Assembly (NCBI GenBank): GCA_002313325.1
Contig: DCBE01000043.1
Span: 19,969 to 61,056, forward strand
Origin: Flavobacteriaceae bacterium UBA1115
GTDB taxonomy: Bacteria; Bacteroidota; Bacteroidia; Flavobacteriales; Flavobacteriaceae
Length of the DNA: 41,088 bases
Direction of reading: 5' to 3'
This document shows positions 32,131 through 39,618 of the stretch, piece after piece. The translations under genes were made by a program, and so were the position numbers. How positions within the stretch are numbered: the first letter of the stretch is position 1; every line of letters starts with the position of its first letter. The notes under the pieces are model-generated. The model worked only from the letters and a program-made list of their open reading frames with translations. It did no database searches and had not been told where the DNA came from.

Positions 32131-33281
32131 AAGGCATTGGTAATTCGAACGTTTTCATTTTCCTTAACCAAACGCGCACCTTCATCAATTACACGGTCTT
32201 CTGGCTTTAATCCACTAATGACCTCAACAAAATCGCCTTCGTAAAGCCCCGTTTCAATAAATCTTTTTTCAGCCTTATTACTTTCGGTTACCACATAGAC
32301 ATACTGTGTTCCTTCAAAGTTTTCAGAAATAATCTCCAGCGGAATGACTAGGGCATCTGATTTTTGATAGTCCACTAGCTTAACAACCGTTATGGTGTTG
32401 GGCGCAAGTGTTACATCGCTGTCTGCGGCAAGTGTGGCCTTAAAGGTTCTGTTGCCAAGGTTTATGTGCGTCCCTTTGTGTGTTATACGGCTTTTGTAGC
32501 TGTGCTTAAAAGATGGAATTTCAATGATTGCAGTTGTGCCTTTTTCAATGGCTGTAAAATAACGCTCAGGTACATCAACTTCAATATACATGCTTTGCAG
32601 GTTTACCAACCGAAGTAATGGAGAGATGCCAGGCGTGACCAATTGCCCCACCTCCGCTACAATGTCGTCTATTCGTCCAGAAAAAGGCGCGTAAAGAGTT
32701 GCTTTGTCAAGCTGTTTTTTGAGCTGCTTATAGCTGTTTTCTTGGCTTTCAAAAGCAGCCTTAGCTTGTAGGTATTCAATTTCAGAACCTATGTTTTGAT
32801 CCCATAAGCGTTTTTGTCGTAAGTAAATCGTTTTGGCAAGATCGAGTTGTGTTTTTAGTAATGCCACATTTTGTGAAAGACCACCATCGTCTATACTAAG
32901 CAATAAATCTCCTTTTTTAACCGCCTCACCTTCTTTGACATGTATGGCTTTTACCTTGCCTAAAAACTCAGCACTGAGCATTAAGTTTTGGTTTGTTTTG
33001 GCCGTTCCTTGTAAGATAACCGTGTGCTGAAAAAACTTCTTTTTAAGCGAGAGCACTGTTACCAGCGACCGTTTTTTATTTTCATCCAAAGCATCAATGG
33101 CTTCAAGAACCGAATTCAACTCTTTTTTTATGGCGTTGTTTTGCTTAACAAGTTCTGCTTGTTTTGCTCGTAAACCTACCACGTCTTTTTGTGCAATTAG
33201 TGTTTGGGTATTTGGGGTCTCTGAAGAACTGCAGCCAAATAGTAGGCCGGCAATTAAGGTTATAAATGTTCTTTGTGTCAT
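32127..33281 (-). CDS. RND periplasmic adaptor (membrane fusion lipoprotein)
   Basis: A 384-residue adaptor linking pump and outer-membrane channel. Residues 1-17 are a lipoprotein signal (LLFGC with Cys17). A coiled-coil hairpin precedes and follows the lipoyl/barrel-sandwich halves (VKAIHVKEGEAVKKGDLLLSID and ATLYAPFSGRIDDIVAEVGQ), with beta-barrel and membrane-proximal domains after about 215. A coiled coil right after the signal (about 30-70, QAELVKQNNAIKKELNSVLE) is a frequent Bacteroidetes variation. It overlaps the tolC-like gene and the pump gene by 4 nt each. Confidence 0.94.
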   Translation of the reverse strand: MTQRTFITLIAGLLFGCSSSETPNTQTLIAQKDVVGLRAKQAELVKQNNAIKKELNSVLEAIDALDENKKRSLVTVLSLKKKFFQHTVILQGTAKTNQNLMLSAEFLGKVKAIHVKEGEAVKKGDLLLSIDDGGLSQNVALLKTQLDLAKTIYLRQKRLWDQNIGSEIEYLQAKAAFESQENSYKQLKKQLDKATLYAPFSGRIDDIVAEVGQLVTPGISPLLRLVNLQSMYIEVDVPERYFTAIEKGTTAIIEIPSFKHSYKSRITHKGTHINLGNRTFKATLAADSDVTLAPNTITVVKLVDYQKSDALVIPLEIISENFEGTQYVYVVTESNKAEKRFIETGLYEGDFVEVISGLKPEDRVIDEGARLVKENENVRITNAL

Positions 33282-34606
33282 TTTGTTTGCGTTACAGGGT
33301 TTACTAAAAGGGATAATTTTGTTTTCGAAATAACCAGTTGTTGCATGGCGTTGAGGTAGTTATTTTGCGCTTCGTATAGCTGCGTTTGTATTTGCCTGAG
33401 GGTAAATCCAGAGATCAAACCTTCTTTAAATTTAATTTCATTTTTACGGGCGATGTCTTCTGCCAGCTTTAAGCTTTCGGATGTGGTTTGAATATTTTCC
33501 AATTGGAACTGCACGGTATTTCTCATGCGGCTTTCTTCAAGCAAGATGTCTTGGGCAATATTTTGAGCCTGATTTTTAGATTGATCCAAAGCTAATTTTG
33601 CTTGTTGCCGATTAGCCTTAGATTGAAAACTGCTAAAAACGGGCACACTAAGGTTAACTCCCATAATTGCGCGACCATACCACTCTTGGCTGGGCCGCGC
33701 AAAATTGAAATCTTCGCCAAAGCCGTCATAGCCACCGCTCAAAAATGCTTTTATGGCGGGTAATGCCTTAAAGCGCTCTAGTTTTAGCAAGAGTTCTTTG
33801 GAACGCACATCGTTTTCCGCCATTTGATAGTCAATGTTTTCTGCAAGCGATAAGGGGCTATCGGCTGTGTTTTGCATTTCAAGTACCAATCCTTCCAGCG
33901 AACTGCTCAACTTTAGCGGTTCGTCTAGATCCATGCCCATTACAAAGCGCAATACATTTTTGGCTACGGCATGCATTTGTTTGGCATAGTTAAGGGAGCT
34001 TACCAAAGTAGCAACAGCTAGTTGTAATTGCTGTACATTTTCTTCTTCAATAAAGCCATTCTCAAAAACTTGTTGGGCCTCTTTTAGGTTGTTTTCTGCT
34101 AGGGTTAGGTTTTGATTTATAAACACAAGTTGTGCTTTTGCCAAGAGTGTATTTACATAAGCTTCAACCGTGGCTTGTTCAACGGCTTGCTCGTTTTTGA
34201 CATAGGCTTGTTGTGAAATGCGGAGGTATATTTCAGAGGCTTGCAGCCCTACCAAATAGGTGCCGTCAAAAATCGTTTGGTCTAGCATTAATCCTGCCGA
34301 AACACTTTGAGAGGTACCAAAAGTAACAGCGCTGTATTCTCCAGCTACTCCACCAAAATATTGACCGGGTACTAGAGATACGGGTTGCTCAAAAGCATTG
34401 TTATAGTTAGCGGAAAAAGATATTTGTGGAAGCCCAGTTGCTATGGTTTCTAGGCGCTTTTGTCGTGCGATTTTAATATCTGAATTTGCATTTTGCAGGT
34501 TTCTGTTGTTTGTTTTTGCCAACTGTATGGCGCCGTTCAGATCCAGCTCTTGGGCATTGACAGCAAAAACAAATAACAGTGCTGTTAGCGTTACTATTCT
34601 ATTCAT
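33278..34606 (-). CDS. TolC-family outer membrane efflux protein
   Basis: A 442-residue outer-membrane channel component. A signal peptide (about 1-18, ending VNAQ) is followed by two long alpha-helical OEP repeats, rich in Gln, Asn, Ala and Glu, for example LNGAIQLAKTNNRNLQNANS near the start and GLISGFTLRQIQTQLYEAQN near the end. It forms the trimeric exit duct for the adaptor and pump encoded downstream. It starts 8 nt inside the end of tetR (ATG-AA-TAG), the same coupling form as in the hem operon. Confidence 0.94.
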   Translation of the reverse strand: MNRIVTLTALLFVFAVNAQELDLNGAIQLAKTNNRNLQNANSDIKIARQKRLETIATGLPQISFSANYNNAFEQPVSLVPGQYFGGVAGEYSAVTFGTSQSVSAGLMLDQTIFDGTYLVGLQASEIYLRISQQAYVKNEQAVEQATVEAYVNTLLAKAQLVFINQNLTLAENNLKEAQQVFENGFIEEENVQQLQLAVATLVSSLNYAKQMHAVAKNVLRFVMGMDLDEPLKLSSSLEGLVLEMQNTADSPLSLAENIDYQMAENDVRSKELLLKLERFKALPAIKAFLSGGYDGFGEDFNFARPSQEWYGRAIMGVNLSVPVFSSFQSKANRQQAKLALDQSKNQAQNIAQDILLEESRMRNTVQFQLENIQTTSESLKLAEDIARKNEIKFKEGLISGFTLRQIQTQLYEAQNNYLNAMQQLVISKTKLSLLVNPVTQTK

Positions 34607-35201
34607 TGGCTGTTAGTTCAAGGGTATTATAAATGGCAATTCCCGACTCGGTACAAATTGCGCGTAAATGATATTCTAGGTAATCGGACATAAGCTGGCT
34701 GTGTTGAAACAATTCATTAGGGAAGAGGCGTTGATTTTTTATGCCCATCATACCGTTAAAGTAAAGGCGCGCTATAAAAGTAACATTCAAGTTATCACGG
34801 AACAAGCCCATGGCCAACCCCTCATTTAGGCTTTTACTGACACATCCTATCATAAAGTCGAGTTGCATGTCGCTGAGCTCATGAAAAATTTCCGGATAGT
34901 ATTTTTTTAACTGGTATTGGGGTGAAATCTTTTCGTTTTTGATATGCCGCATCATAAACATTTTGATGTCGTGTAGTTCAATGATGGGGTTTTTGGATTG
35001 CAGGCAAATACCGTTAATTTCTTCAGTAACATAATTGAAAAAGTCAAAAACACAAGCCCTTATCAACTCCTCTTTGTTTGAATAATACGTGTAGAGTGTT
35101 TTTTTGGACATCCCTAGTTTTTGGGCAATATCGTCCATGGTTACGCTTTTAAAACCTAGCGTAAGGAACATTTCGGTACATGGGGTAAGGATGTTTTTCA
35201 T
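34599..35201 (-). CDS. TetR-family regulator of the efflux operon
   Basis: A 200-residue DNA-binding protein. The N-terminal helix-turn-helix is GFKSVTMDDIAQKLGMSKKTLYTYYSNKEEL in sequence order (about 16-46), the classic TetR block, followed by an all-helical ligand domain. I start at the ATG at 35201. An open frame continues to 35375, but that extension runs through the promoter and palindrome and into the divergent prenyl synthase gene. It is the first gene of its operon, so it most likely represses itself and the pump genes. Its inducer is unknown. Confidence 0.92.
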   Translation of the reverse strand: MKNILTPCTEMFLTLGFKSVTMDDIAQKLGMSKKTLYTYYSNKEELIRACVFDFFNYVTEEINGICLQSKNPIIELHDIKMFMMRHIKNEKISPQYQLKKYYPEIFHELSDMQLDFMIGCVSKSLNEGLAMGLFRDNLNVTFIARLYFNGMMGIKNQRLFPNELFQHSQLMSDYLEYHLRAICTESGIAIYNTLELTANE

Positions 35202-35214
35202 AACAAATTCCAAA

Positions 35215-35244
35215 CAAAAGTACACAGGAAACTTTAAATACCAA
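35215..35244 (-). promoter_or_regulatory. Promoter of the tetR-efflux operon
   Basis: Minus strand TTG (35242-35244), 19-nt spacer, TACTTTTG (35215-35222): a complete Bacteroidetes consensus. The -7 box ends 13 nt before the tetR ATG. Confidence 0.7.
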
Positions 35245-35254
35245 AAAAGTTTCC
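35227..35254. promoter_or_regulatory. Probable TetR operator palindrome
   Basis: GGAAACTTT (35227-35235) and AAAGTTTCC (35246-35254) are exact inverted repeats of 9 bp with a 10-nt spacer. They cover the -33 element and most of the spacer of the tetR promoter, so a dimer bound here would block RNA polymerase. Confidence 0.7.
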
Positions 35255-35297
35255 AACGTTTTTTCAATGTTAACGGTATCATTACAATTCCATAACG

Positions 35298-35305
35298 TAT
35301 TTTTA
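35298..35305 (+). promoter_or_regulatory. -7-like box abutting the prenyl synthase start
   Basis: TATTTTTA (one mismatch to TAnnTTTG) ends 5 nt before the ATG at 35311. No -33 TTG is evident. Confidence 0.35.
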
Positions 35306-35310
35306 CATGC

Positions 35311-36288
35311 ATGGAATTTTTAACTACATACCAACAACTCCTTGATGTATCGCTTATTTCTGCAAATAAAGACAAAGCACCACAAGGCCTATACGCACCT
35401 ATTGATTATTTATTGTCCTTGGGAGGTAAGCGCCTTCGTCCTGTTTTGTTGCTAATAGCTTGTGAGGCCTTTGGAAAAGAAGCTAAGGCTGGACTTGCTG
35501 CGGCCAAGGCAGTGGAAATTTTCCACAACTTTACGCTCATGCACGACGATATTATGGACAAGGCAGCCGTGCGCAGAGGCCAGCAAACGGTACACCAAAA
35601 ATGGGATGTAAACACGGCCATTCTTTCAGGCGACGCCATGCTGATACAAGCTTATGCATGTTTAAACGAATACCCGTCCGAGCAATTCAAAGCGCTTACG
35701 CAACTTTTGAGTAAAACCGCGTTAGAAGTGTGTGAGGGGCAACAACACGACGTAGATTTTGAGACCAGCTCTAAGTTGGTTAGCATTGCTCAGTATTTGG
35801 AAATGATTCGACTTAAAACAGCTGTGTTGGTGGGTTGTGCCATGGAAATGGGCTCACGCATTGGCGGTGCTGATCCGGAAGATGCCAAGCAGTTGTATCG
35901 TTTTGGTGAGCAGTTGGGTATTGCCTTCCAATTGCAAGACGACTATTTAGACACCTTTGGCGATGCGGCTACTTTTGGCAAACGCATTGGAGGAGATATT
36001 GTAGAAAACAAAAAAACCATCTTGGTACACCTTACCCATGCCCATGGTACGCCTGAACAGCAGCAAGAACTGACCCGTTGGTTTTCGGATACACCTAAAG
36101 ATGACAGCACCAAAATAGCTGCTGTTACCGAGCTGTTTAAAGCCGCCAAGGCAGATACGGCTACGCTAGCTGAGGTGGCACGTTATACCAAAAATGCCTT
36201 TGCTGTTTTGGAAGGGATTCCCTTAAAAATGGCGCATATGCAGCGTTTAAAGGATTTTGGGAATTGGTTAATGAAACGTACGCAATAG
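35311..36288 (+). CDS. Polyprenyl (farnesyl/geranylgeranyl) diphosphate synthase
   Basis: A 325-residue trans-prenyltransferase condensing isopentenyl diphosphate with allylic diphosphates. The first aspartate motif is DDIMD (79-83) within TLMHDDIMDKAAVRRG, and the second is QDDYLDTFGD (Asp210, 211, 214). The GGKRLRP block (38-44) binds substrate. Product chain length cannot be fixed from sequence alone. The convergent lycopene cyclase gene overlaps its 3' end by 21 nt, which suggests but does not prove supply of precursors for carotenoids. It is divergent from the tetR operon. Confidence 0.95.
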   Translation: MEFLTTYQQLLDVSLISANKDKAPQGLYAPIDYLLSLGGKRLRPVLLLIACEAFGKEAKAGLAAAKAVEIFHNFTLMHDDIMDKAAVRRGQQTVHQKWDVNTAILSGDAMLIQAYACLNEYPSEQFKALTQLLSKTALEVCEGQQHDVDFETSSKLVSIAQYLEMIRLKTAVLVGCAMEMGSRIGGADPEDAKQLYRFGEQLGIAFQLQDDYLDTFGDAATFGKRIGGDIVENKKTILVHLTHAHGTPEQQQELTRWFSDTPKDDSTKIAAVTELFKAAKADTATLAEVARYTKNAFAVLEGIPLKMAHMQRLKDFGNWLMKRTQ

Positions 36289-37431
36289 TCGGCGGAATAC
36301 TTGTCCCACAAACAAGCCCAACGGAAAACTACGCATGATTTGTACCTCTTCTTTTGGGGATGACCGTTCTTCTAGAAACCTAAAAATTCTTGCAGGTTTG
36401 TTGCGTTGAAACATACGCGAAAACAAAAAGCTTCCTTTGTGGTTGTGCCGCGCCAGTACGTCTAAAAAGAGTAGGTCATACCACCAAAACCGATTGCGTT
36501 TTTCAAATTGCCGCATGTCTGAGTTTGATTTAAGAAAATCTACCAAGGTCGTGGCCTTTCGTTCTATGAAAGAAAAGGTAAAGCCAGTGCTTGGTTTGGT
36601 CCAGCCGCCGGCAGAACCAATATGCAGTATGCGCTTACTGTTGTGCTCGGCAAAGGGATAACAAGTCATGGGAATGTTTCCCGCTTCTCTTTCTTTAATG
36701 GTATAATCACGAATATCTTTTTCCCTTAGGTAAGCACGTAACTCCCGCTCATAAGCGGCGGGTTTTAATTTTTCTTTTGAGAAAAGAGTGTATTCAATTA
36801 GGGCTTCCGTTTCGCTAGACGGCAATACATAAATAAACCTAGTGCTGCCCTTTTGGGCTACATTAAAATCCATAAAAGTTGCGGTATCTGCATCAAAATG
36901 GGGCTTTTGGGTTTTGATAAACCAACCGACAAAATGTTGCTGTAGCACGGGATAGCGTTTTTGCTGTTGCACCAACTCCCAATCAAAAATACTGTTGAAG
37001 AAAAGTTTGGTGTTGTAGGTTTTTTCGTTGGTGGTTATCCGCACTCCTGATTCATGTTCTTCAAAAGAAGCAACCCCTTCATACTTAAGCGTAATGTTGT
37101 TGTTCTGTTTAATAATTGTGCGCATGTAAGCGTAATAGGAGCCACTACGCATCATTTTATATGATAAGGGACTTATATGCTCTTTTAAAGACAGGTTTGT
37201 GGATCTAAAGGAAATATTATCCCATTCTTTGACAATGTGTTCGGACCATTGTGTGTTGGTTTTGGTTTCCCAAAAACACCAAGTACGATCGTTTTTTTTA
37301 TTTGGATCCTGTTCCAAAATAAGCAGTTGCTTATCGGTAAATTTACCTGATTGCATTAGTTTTTCAACAATTTGAAGCGTAGCCGCTCCAGCACCTGCAA
37401 ATGTAAAATCGTAAACCTGCTCTATTTCCAC
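36268..37431 (-). CDS. crtY: Lycopene beta-cyclase (CrtY type)
   Basis: A ~387-residue flavoprotein-like cyclase that forms the beta-ionone rings of beta-carotene or zeaxanthin precursors. A dinucleotide-binding motif YDFTFAGAGAATLQIVEKL sits at the N-terminus, then LLILEQD and RTWCFWE. Further blocks are GSTRFIYVLPSSETEALIEYTLF split over the middle, GNIPMTCYPF, and HIGSAGGWTKPSTGFTF. I start at the GTG at 37431: a TACGTTTG box ends 5 nt upstream, and the in-frame ATG at 37488 would put that box inside the gene and add a non-family hydrophobic stretch. Its 3' end overlaps the prenyl synthase gene. Confidence 0.9.
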   Translation of the reverse strand: MEIEQVYDFTFAGAGAATLQIVEKLMQSGKFTDKQLLILEQDPNKKNDRTWCFWETKTNTQWSEHIVKEWDNISFRSTNLSLKEHISPLSYKMMRSGSYYAYMRTIIKQNNNITLKYEGVASFEEHESGVRITTNEKTYNTKLFFNSIFDWELVQQQKRYPVLQQHFVGWFIKTQKPHFDADTATFMDFNVAQKGSTRFIYVLPSSETEALIEYTLFSKEKLKPAAYERELRAYLREKDIRDYTIKEREAGNIPMTCYPFAEHNSKRILHIGSAGGWTKPSTGFTFSFIERKATTLVDFLKSNSDMRQFEKRNRFWWYDLLFLDVLARHNHKGSFLFSRMFQRNKPARIFRFLEERSSPKEEVQIMRSFPLGLFVGQVFRRLLRTFH

Positions 37432-37436
37432 GTCGC

Positions 37437-37467
37437 CAAACGTACAAAATATGCCGATCAAGCACAA
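37437..37467 (-). promoter_or_regulatory. Promoter of crtY
   Basis: Minus strand TTG (37465-37467), a 20-nt spacer and TACGTTTG (37437-37444), then GCGAC and the GTG start at 37431. Overlaps the region upstream of the divergent ZIP gene. Confidence 0.55.
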
Positions 37468-37489
37468 CAGTAGAAACAGTTCAATCAAT

Positions 37490-37497
37490 TATATTTG
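37490..37497 (+). promoter_or_regulatory. -7 box abutting the ZIP transporter start
   Basis: TATATTTG, a full TAnnTTTG match, followed by CAGC and the ATG at 37502. It favours that ATG over the longer frame beginning at 37451. Confidence 0.55.
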
Positions 37498-37501
37498 CAG
37501 C

Positions 37502-38323
37502 ATGTTTGAATCGATTCTTAATTTCTTTGAAAATACCCCCCCAATATTGGGGGCTCTATTTGCGACCCTTTTCACTTGGGGACTTACTGCACTAGGTGCA
37601 TCATTTGTTTTTTTATTTAAGAAAATGAACCGTGCTGTTCTTGATGGCATGTTAGGCTTCACAGGAGGTGTTATGGTGGCAGCTAGTTTTTGGAGTTTAT
37701 TGGCTCCTGGGATTGACATGAGTCCGGGCGAGGGCTTTATCAAGGTCATACCGGCGGCTGTTGGATTTTCCCTTGGGGCTTTATTTATTTTTGGGCTGGA
37801 CAAAGTCTTGCCACATTTGCACATTAACTTTAAGGATTCAGAGGGAATCAAAACGCCCTGGCACCGTACCACGCTTATGGTTTTGGCCATAACGCTTCAC
37901 AATATTCCAGAGGGATTGGCTGTGGGTGTTTTGTTTGGCGGTGTTGCAGCGGGACTACCCGAGGCATCTATTGCTAGTGCTGTTGTTTTGGCTATTGGCA
38001 TTGGCATACAAAACTTCCCAGAGGGCATTGCTGTTTCCATGCCCATGCGTCGATTGGGGCTTAGCAGGCGAAAAAGCTTTTTTTACGGGCAGGCCTCTGC
38101 CATTGTAGAGCCAATAGCTGCTGTAATTGGTGCTTTTGCAGTTACTTTTTTCACGCCTACCTTACCCTATGCACTTGCCTTTGCAGCTGGAGCCATGATT
38201 TTTGTCGTAGTGGAGGAAGTAATTCCTGAAACCCAACAGGACAAATATACTGATATTGCGGCCTTGGGTTTTGTTGGCGGTTTTGTAGTAATGATGATAT
38301 TGGATGTTGCCCTTGGAGGTTGA
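37502..38323 (+). CDS. ZIP-family metal transporter
   Basis: A 273-residue inner-membrane protein with about eight helices. The ZIP metal sites are TLHNIPEGLAVG (His133, Asn134, Glu137) in helix 4 and GIQNFPEGIAVSMP (Asn171, Glu174) in helix 5, the pattern of the GufA-like branch. A cytoplasmic loop before helix 4 has LPHLHINF and HRTT, possible metal-handling histidines. It likely imports zinc or iron; selectivity cannot be read. It ends 2 nt from the end of the convergent P19-like gene, in a metal-related neighbourhood. Confidence 0.93.
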   Translation: MFESILNFFENTPPILGALFATLFTWGLTALGASFVFLFKKMNRAVLDGMLGFTGGVMVAASFWSLLAPGIDMSPGEGFIKVIPAAVGFSLGALFIFGLDKVLPHLHINFKDSEGIKTPWHRTTLMVLAITLHNIPEGLAVGVLFGGVAAGLPEASIASAVVLAIGIGIQNFPEGIAVSMPMRRLGLSRRKSFFYGQASAIVEPIAAVIGAFAVTFFTPTLPYALAFAAGAMIFVVVEEVIPETQQDKYTDIAALGFVGGFVVMMILDVALGG

Positions 38324-38325
38324 CA

Positions 38326-38883
38326 TTATTTTCTATTGGCATTTGCAATTTCATAAAAACTGACATTTGTATAATTAAAAACCATTTTTTTAATTAAATA
38401 AGCTCCATATGATTCAACCCAGTCTTTGTGAAATGACAAATCAATAAATGTGGGAGGCATTATTTTAAATGCTACATTATATAAATCTGAATTATTTCCT
38501 GGAAGCGAAATGTTTCTCGCATAGTGAAAGTTGTCAATTAAATTTATGTGAGGTACCAAATCAACGAAACTTGTTTGACCAGTTCTGGCATTAGTTATTT
38601 TAGCTGAAATGTGCAGGTATGGGACAAAACCACCAGCAGGAGTACCAGTTGGAATATTTGTAACATCCCAATTTACTCTAGCTTCTAAATGTACATTTGT
38701 ATCAGCTACACCAAGGTGTCTATTACTTGGCTCAATGTGGTCTTTGATAGCACCTTCAAAAATCATCAATATACCCTGATCAAGTCTTTCCTCTCCGATT
38801 ATGAGCTCTTGTGAATTAATTGAAATTGTAGTTAATAAACAAGTTATAATTGCATATTTGACTAGACTTTTTTTATTTTTCAT
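38326..38883 (-). CDS. Tp34/P19-like periplasmic metal-transport protein
   Basis: A 185-residue exported protein with a signal peptide (about 1-24). The fold resembles the Tp34/P19 iron-transport family (Fe2+ transport protein): VHLEARV with His65 and Glu67, AGGFVPYLHISAKITNARTG, DNFHYARNISLPG with His120, YNVAFKIMPPTF, and FHKDW with His152. These would match four of the known metal ligands of Campylobacter P19, while the methionine ligand is not evident. The gene is AT-rich (about 28-32% G+C in two lines counted) next to G+C-richer neighbours. It overlaps the Sco gene by 11 nt. Confidence 0.7.
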   Translation of the reverse strand: MKNKKSLVKYAIITCLLTTISINSQELIIGEERLDQGILMIFEGAIKDHIEPSNRHLGVADTNVHLEARVNWDVTNIPTGTPAGGFVPYLHISAKITNARTGQTSFVDLVPHINLIDNFHYARNISLPGNNSDLYNVAFKIMPPTFIDLSFHKDWVESYGAYLIKKMVFNYTNVSFYEIANANRK

Positions 38884-39547
38884 TTGCTAAAATATTAATA
38901 TCTTTAATAATTGACTCTATTGAAGAAAGCTCAGTACCATCATAGTAACCCCTAATTCGTTTTTTGGCATCTATAAGAACAAAGTTTTCAGTGTGAATCA
39001 TGTCATGCGGACCGCCATCGCCATTATCTTTTACAACCAAATAAGATTTGCGCGCTAACTCATAGATTTCTCTTTTGTTTCCAGTCACTAAATTCCAACG
39101 CTTATCATCTACTTTGTTTTCAATGGCATAGCCTTTTAGTTGCGCTACAGAGTCTATTTCGGGAGTTACACTAAAAGAAAGTAATTTAACATCTGGATAA
39201 GGGCTAAGTTTTTGCTGAAGCGCATACATGTTTTTGGTCATGATGGGACAGATGCTTGGACAGGTGGTAAAGAAAAAATCTGCTACATATATGGCATTGT
39301 CATAATCATCTGCTGTTATTGTTTCCCCGTTTTGATTGGTCATGGAAAAGGGGGCAATGGTGTGGTATTTCTTCACGTACTGTATGCTTTCGTCAACGAG
39401 CTCTGGATCCACCATGGCGGGTTGGTACACTGGCAGCACTGCTGTTGGCTTCAAAGCTGTGTAGAAGATTGCGATGATAATTATTGATAGCCCTAAAATA
39501 ACGAGACCTACAAATCGAAAGCGTTTAAAAAATCGAAGCAATTCCAT
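38873..39547 (-). CDS. Sco1/SenC/PrrC-family protein
   Basis: A 224-residue membrane-anchored thioredoxin-fold protein with an N-terminal helix at about 11-31. Copper or redox residues are complete: TTCPSICPIM gives Cys96 and Cys100, and HDMIHTENFVLID gives His185. Sco proteins load copper into the CuA site of cytochrome oxidase or act as disulfide reductases. No oxidase gene is in the window. I start at the ATG at 39547, as the frame upstream to 39562 runs through a full -7 box. It overlaps the P19-like gene by 11 nt, so the two are cotranslated. Confidence 0.92.
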   Translation of the reverse strand: MELLRFFKRFRFVGLVILGLSIIIIAIFYTALKPTAVLPVYQPAMVDPELVDESIQYVKKYHTIAPFSMTNQNGETITADDYDNAIYVADFFFTTCPSICPIMTKNMYALQQKLSPYPDVKLLSFSVTPEIDSVAQLKGYAIENKVDDKRWNLVTGNKREIYELARKSYLVVKDNGDGGPHDMIHTENFVLIDAKKRIRGYYDGTELSSIESIIKDINILANEK

Positions 39548-39551
39548 GTGA

Positions 39552-39559
39552 CAAAGATA
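39552..39559 (-). promoter_or_regulatory. -7 box abutting the Sco gene start
   Basis: Minus strand TATCTTTG, then TCAC and the ATG at 39547. It has the same box and gap as the MarC gene. Confidence 0.5.
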
Positions 39560-39593
39560 CAACTTTCACGTTTTTTAGCTCGTTCAAATCTCG

Positions 39594-39601
39594 TACATTT
39601 G
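39594..39601 (+). promoter_or_regulatory. -7 box for rseP
   Basis: TACATTTG matches TAnnTTTG, 17 nt before the rseP ATG at 39619. No TTG at the -33 position. Confidence 0.45.
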
Positions 39602-39618
39602 TCTACTAAATTTTTTCC

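Noticed and set aside
28883..32143. Many long open frames opposite the RND gene
   Set aside because: They are antisense shadows of a strongly coding frame, with no recognisable protein features.
35202..35375. N-terminal extension of the TetR frame
   Set aside because: It crosses the promoter, the palindrome and the start of the divergent prenyl synthase gene, and has no TetR homology.
37451..37501. N-terminal extension of the ZIP frame
   Set aside because: It contains the TATATTTG promoter box and precedes the first family-like residue.
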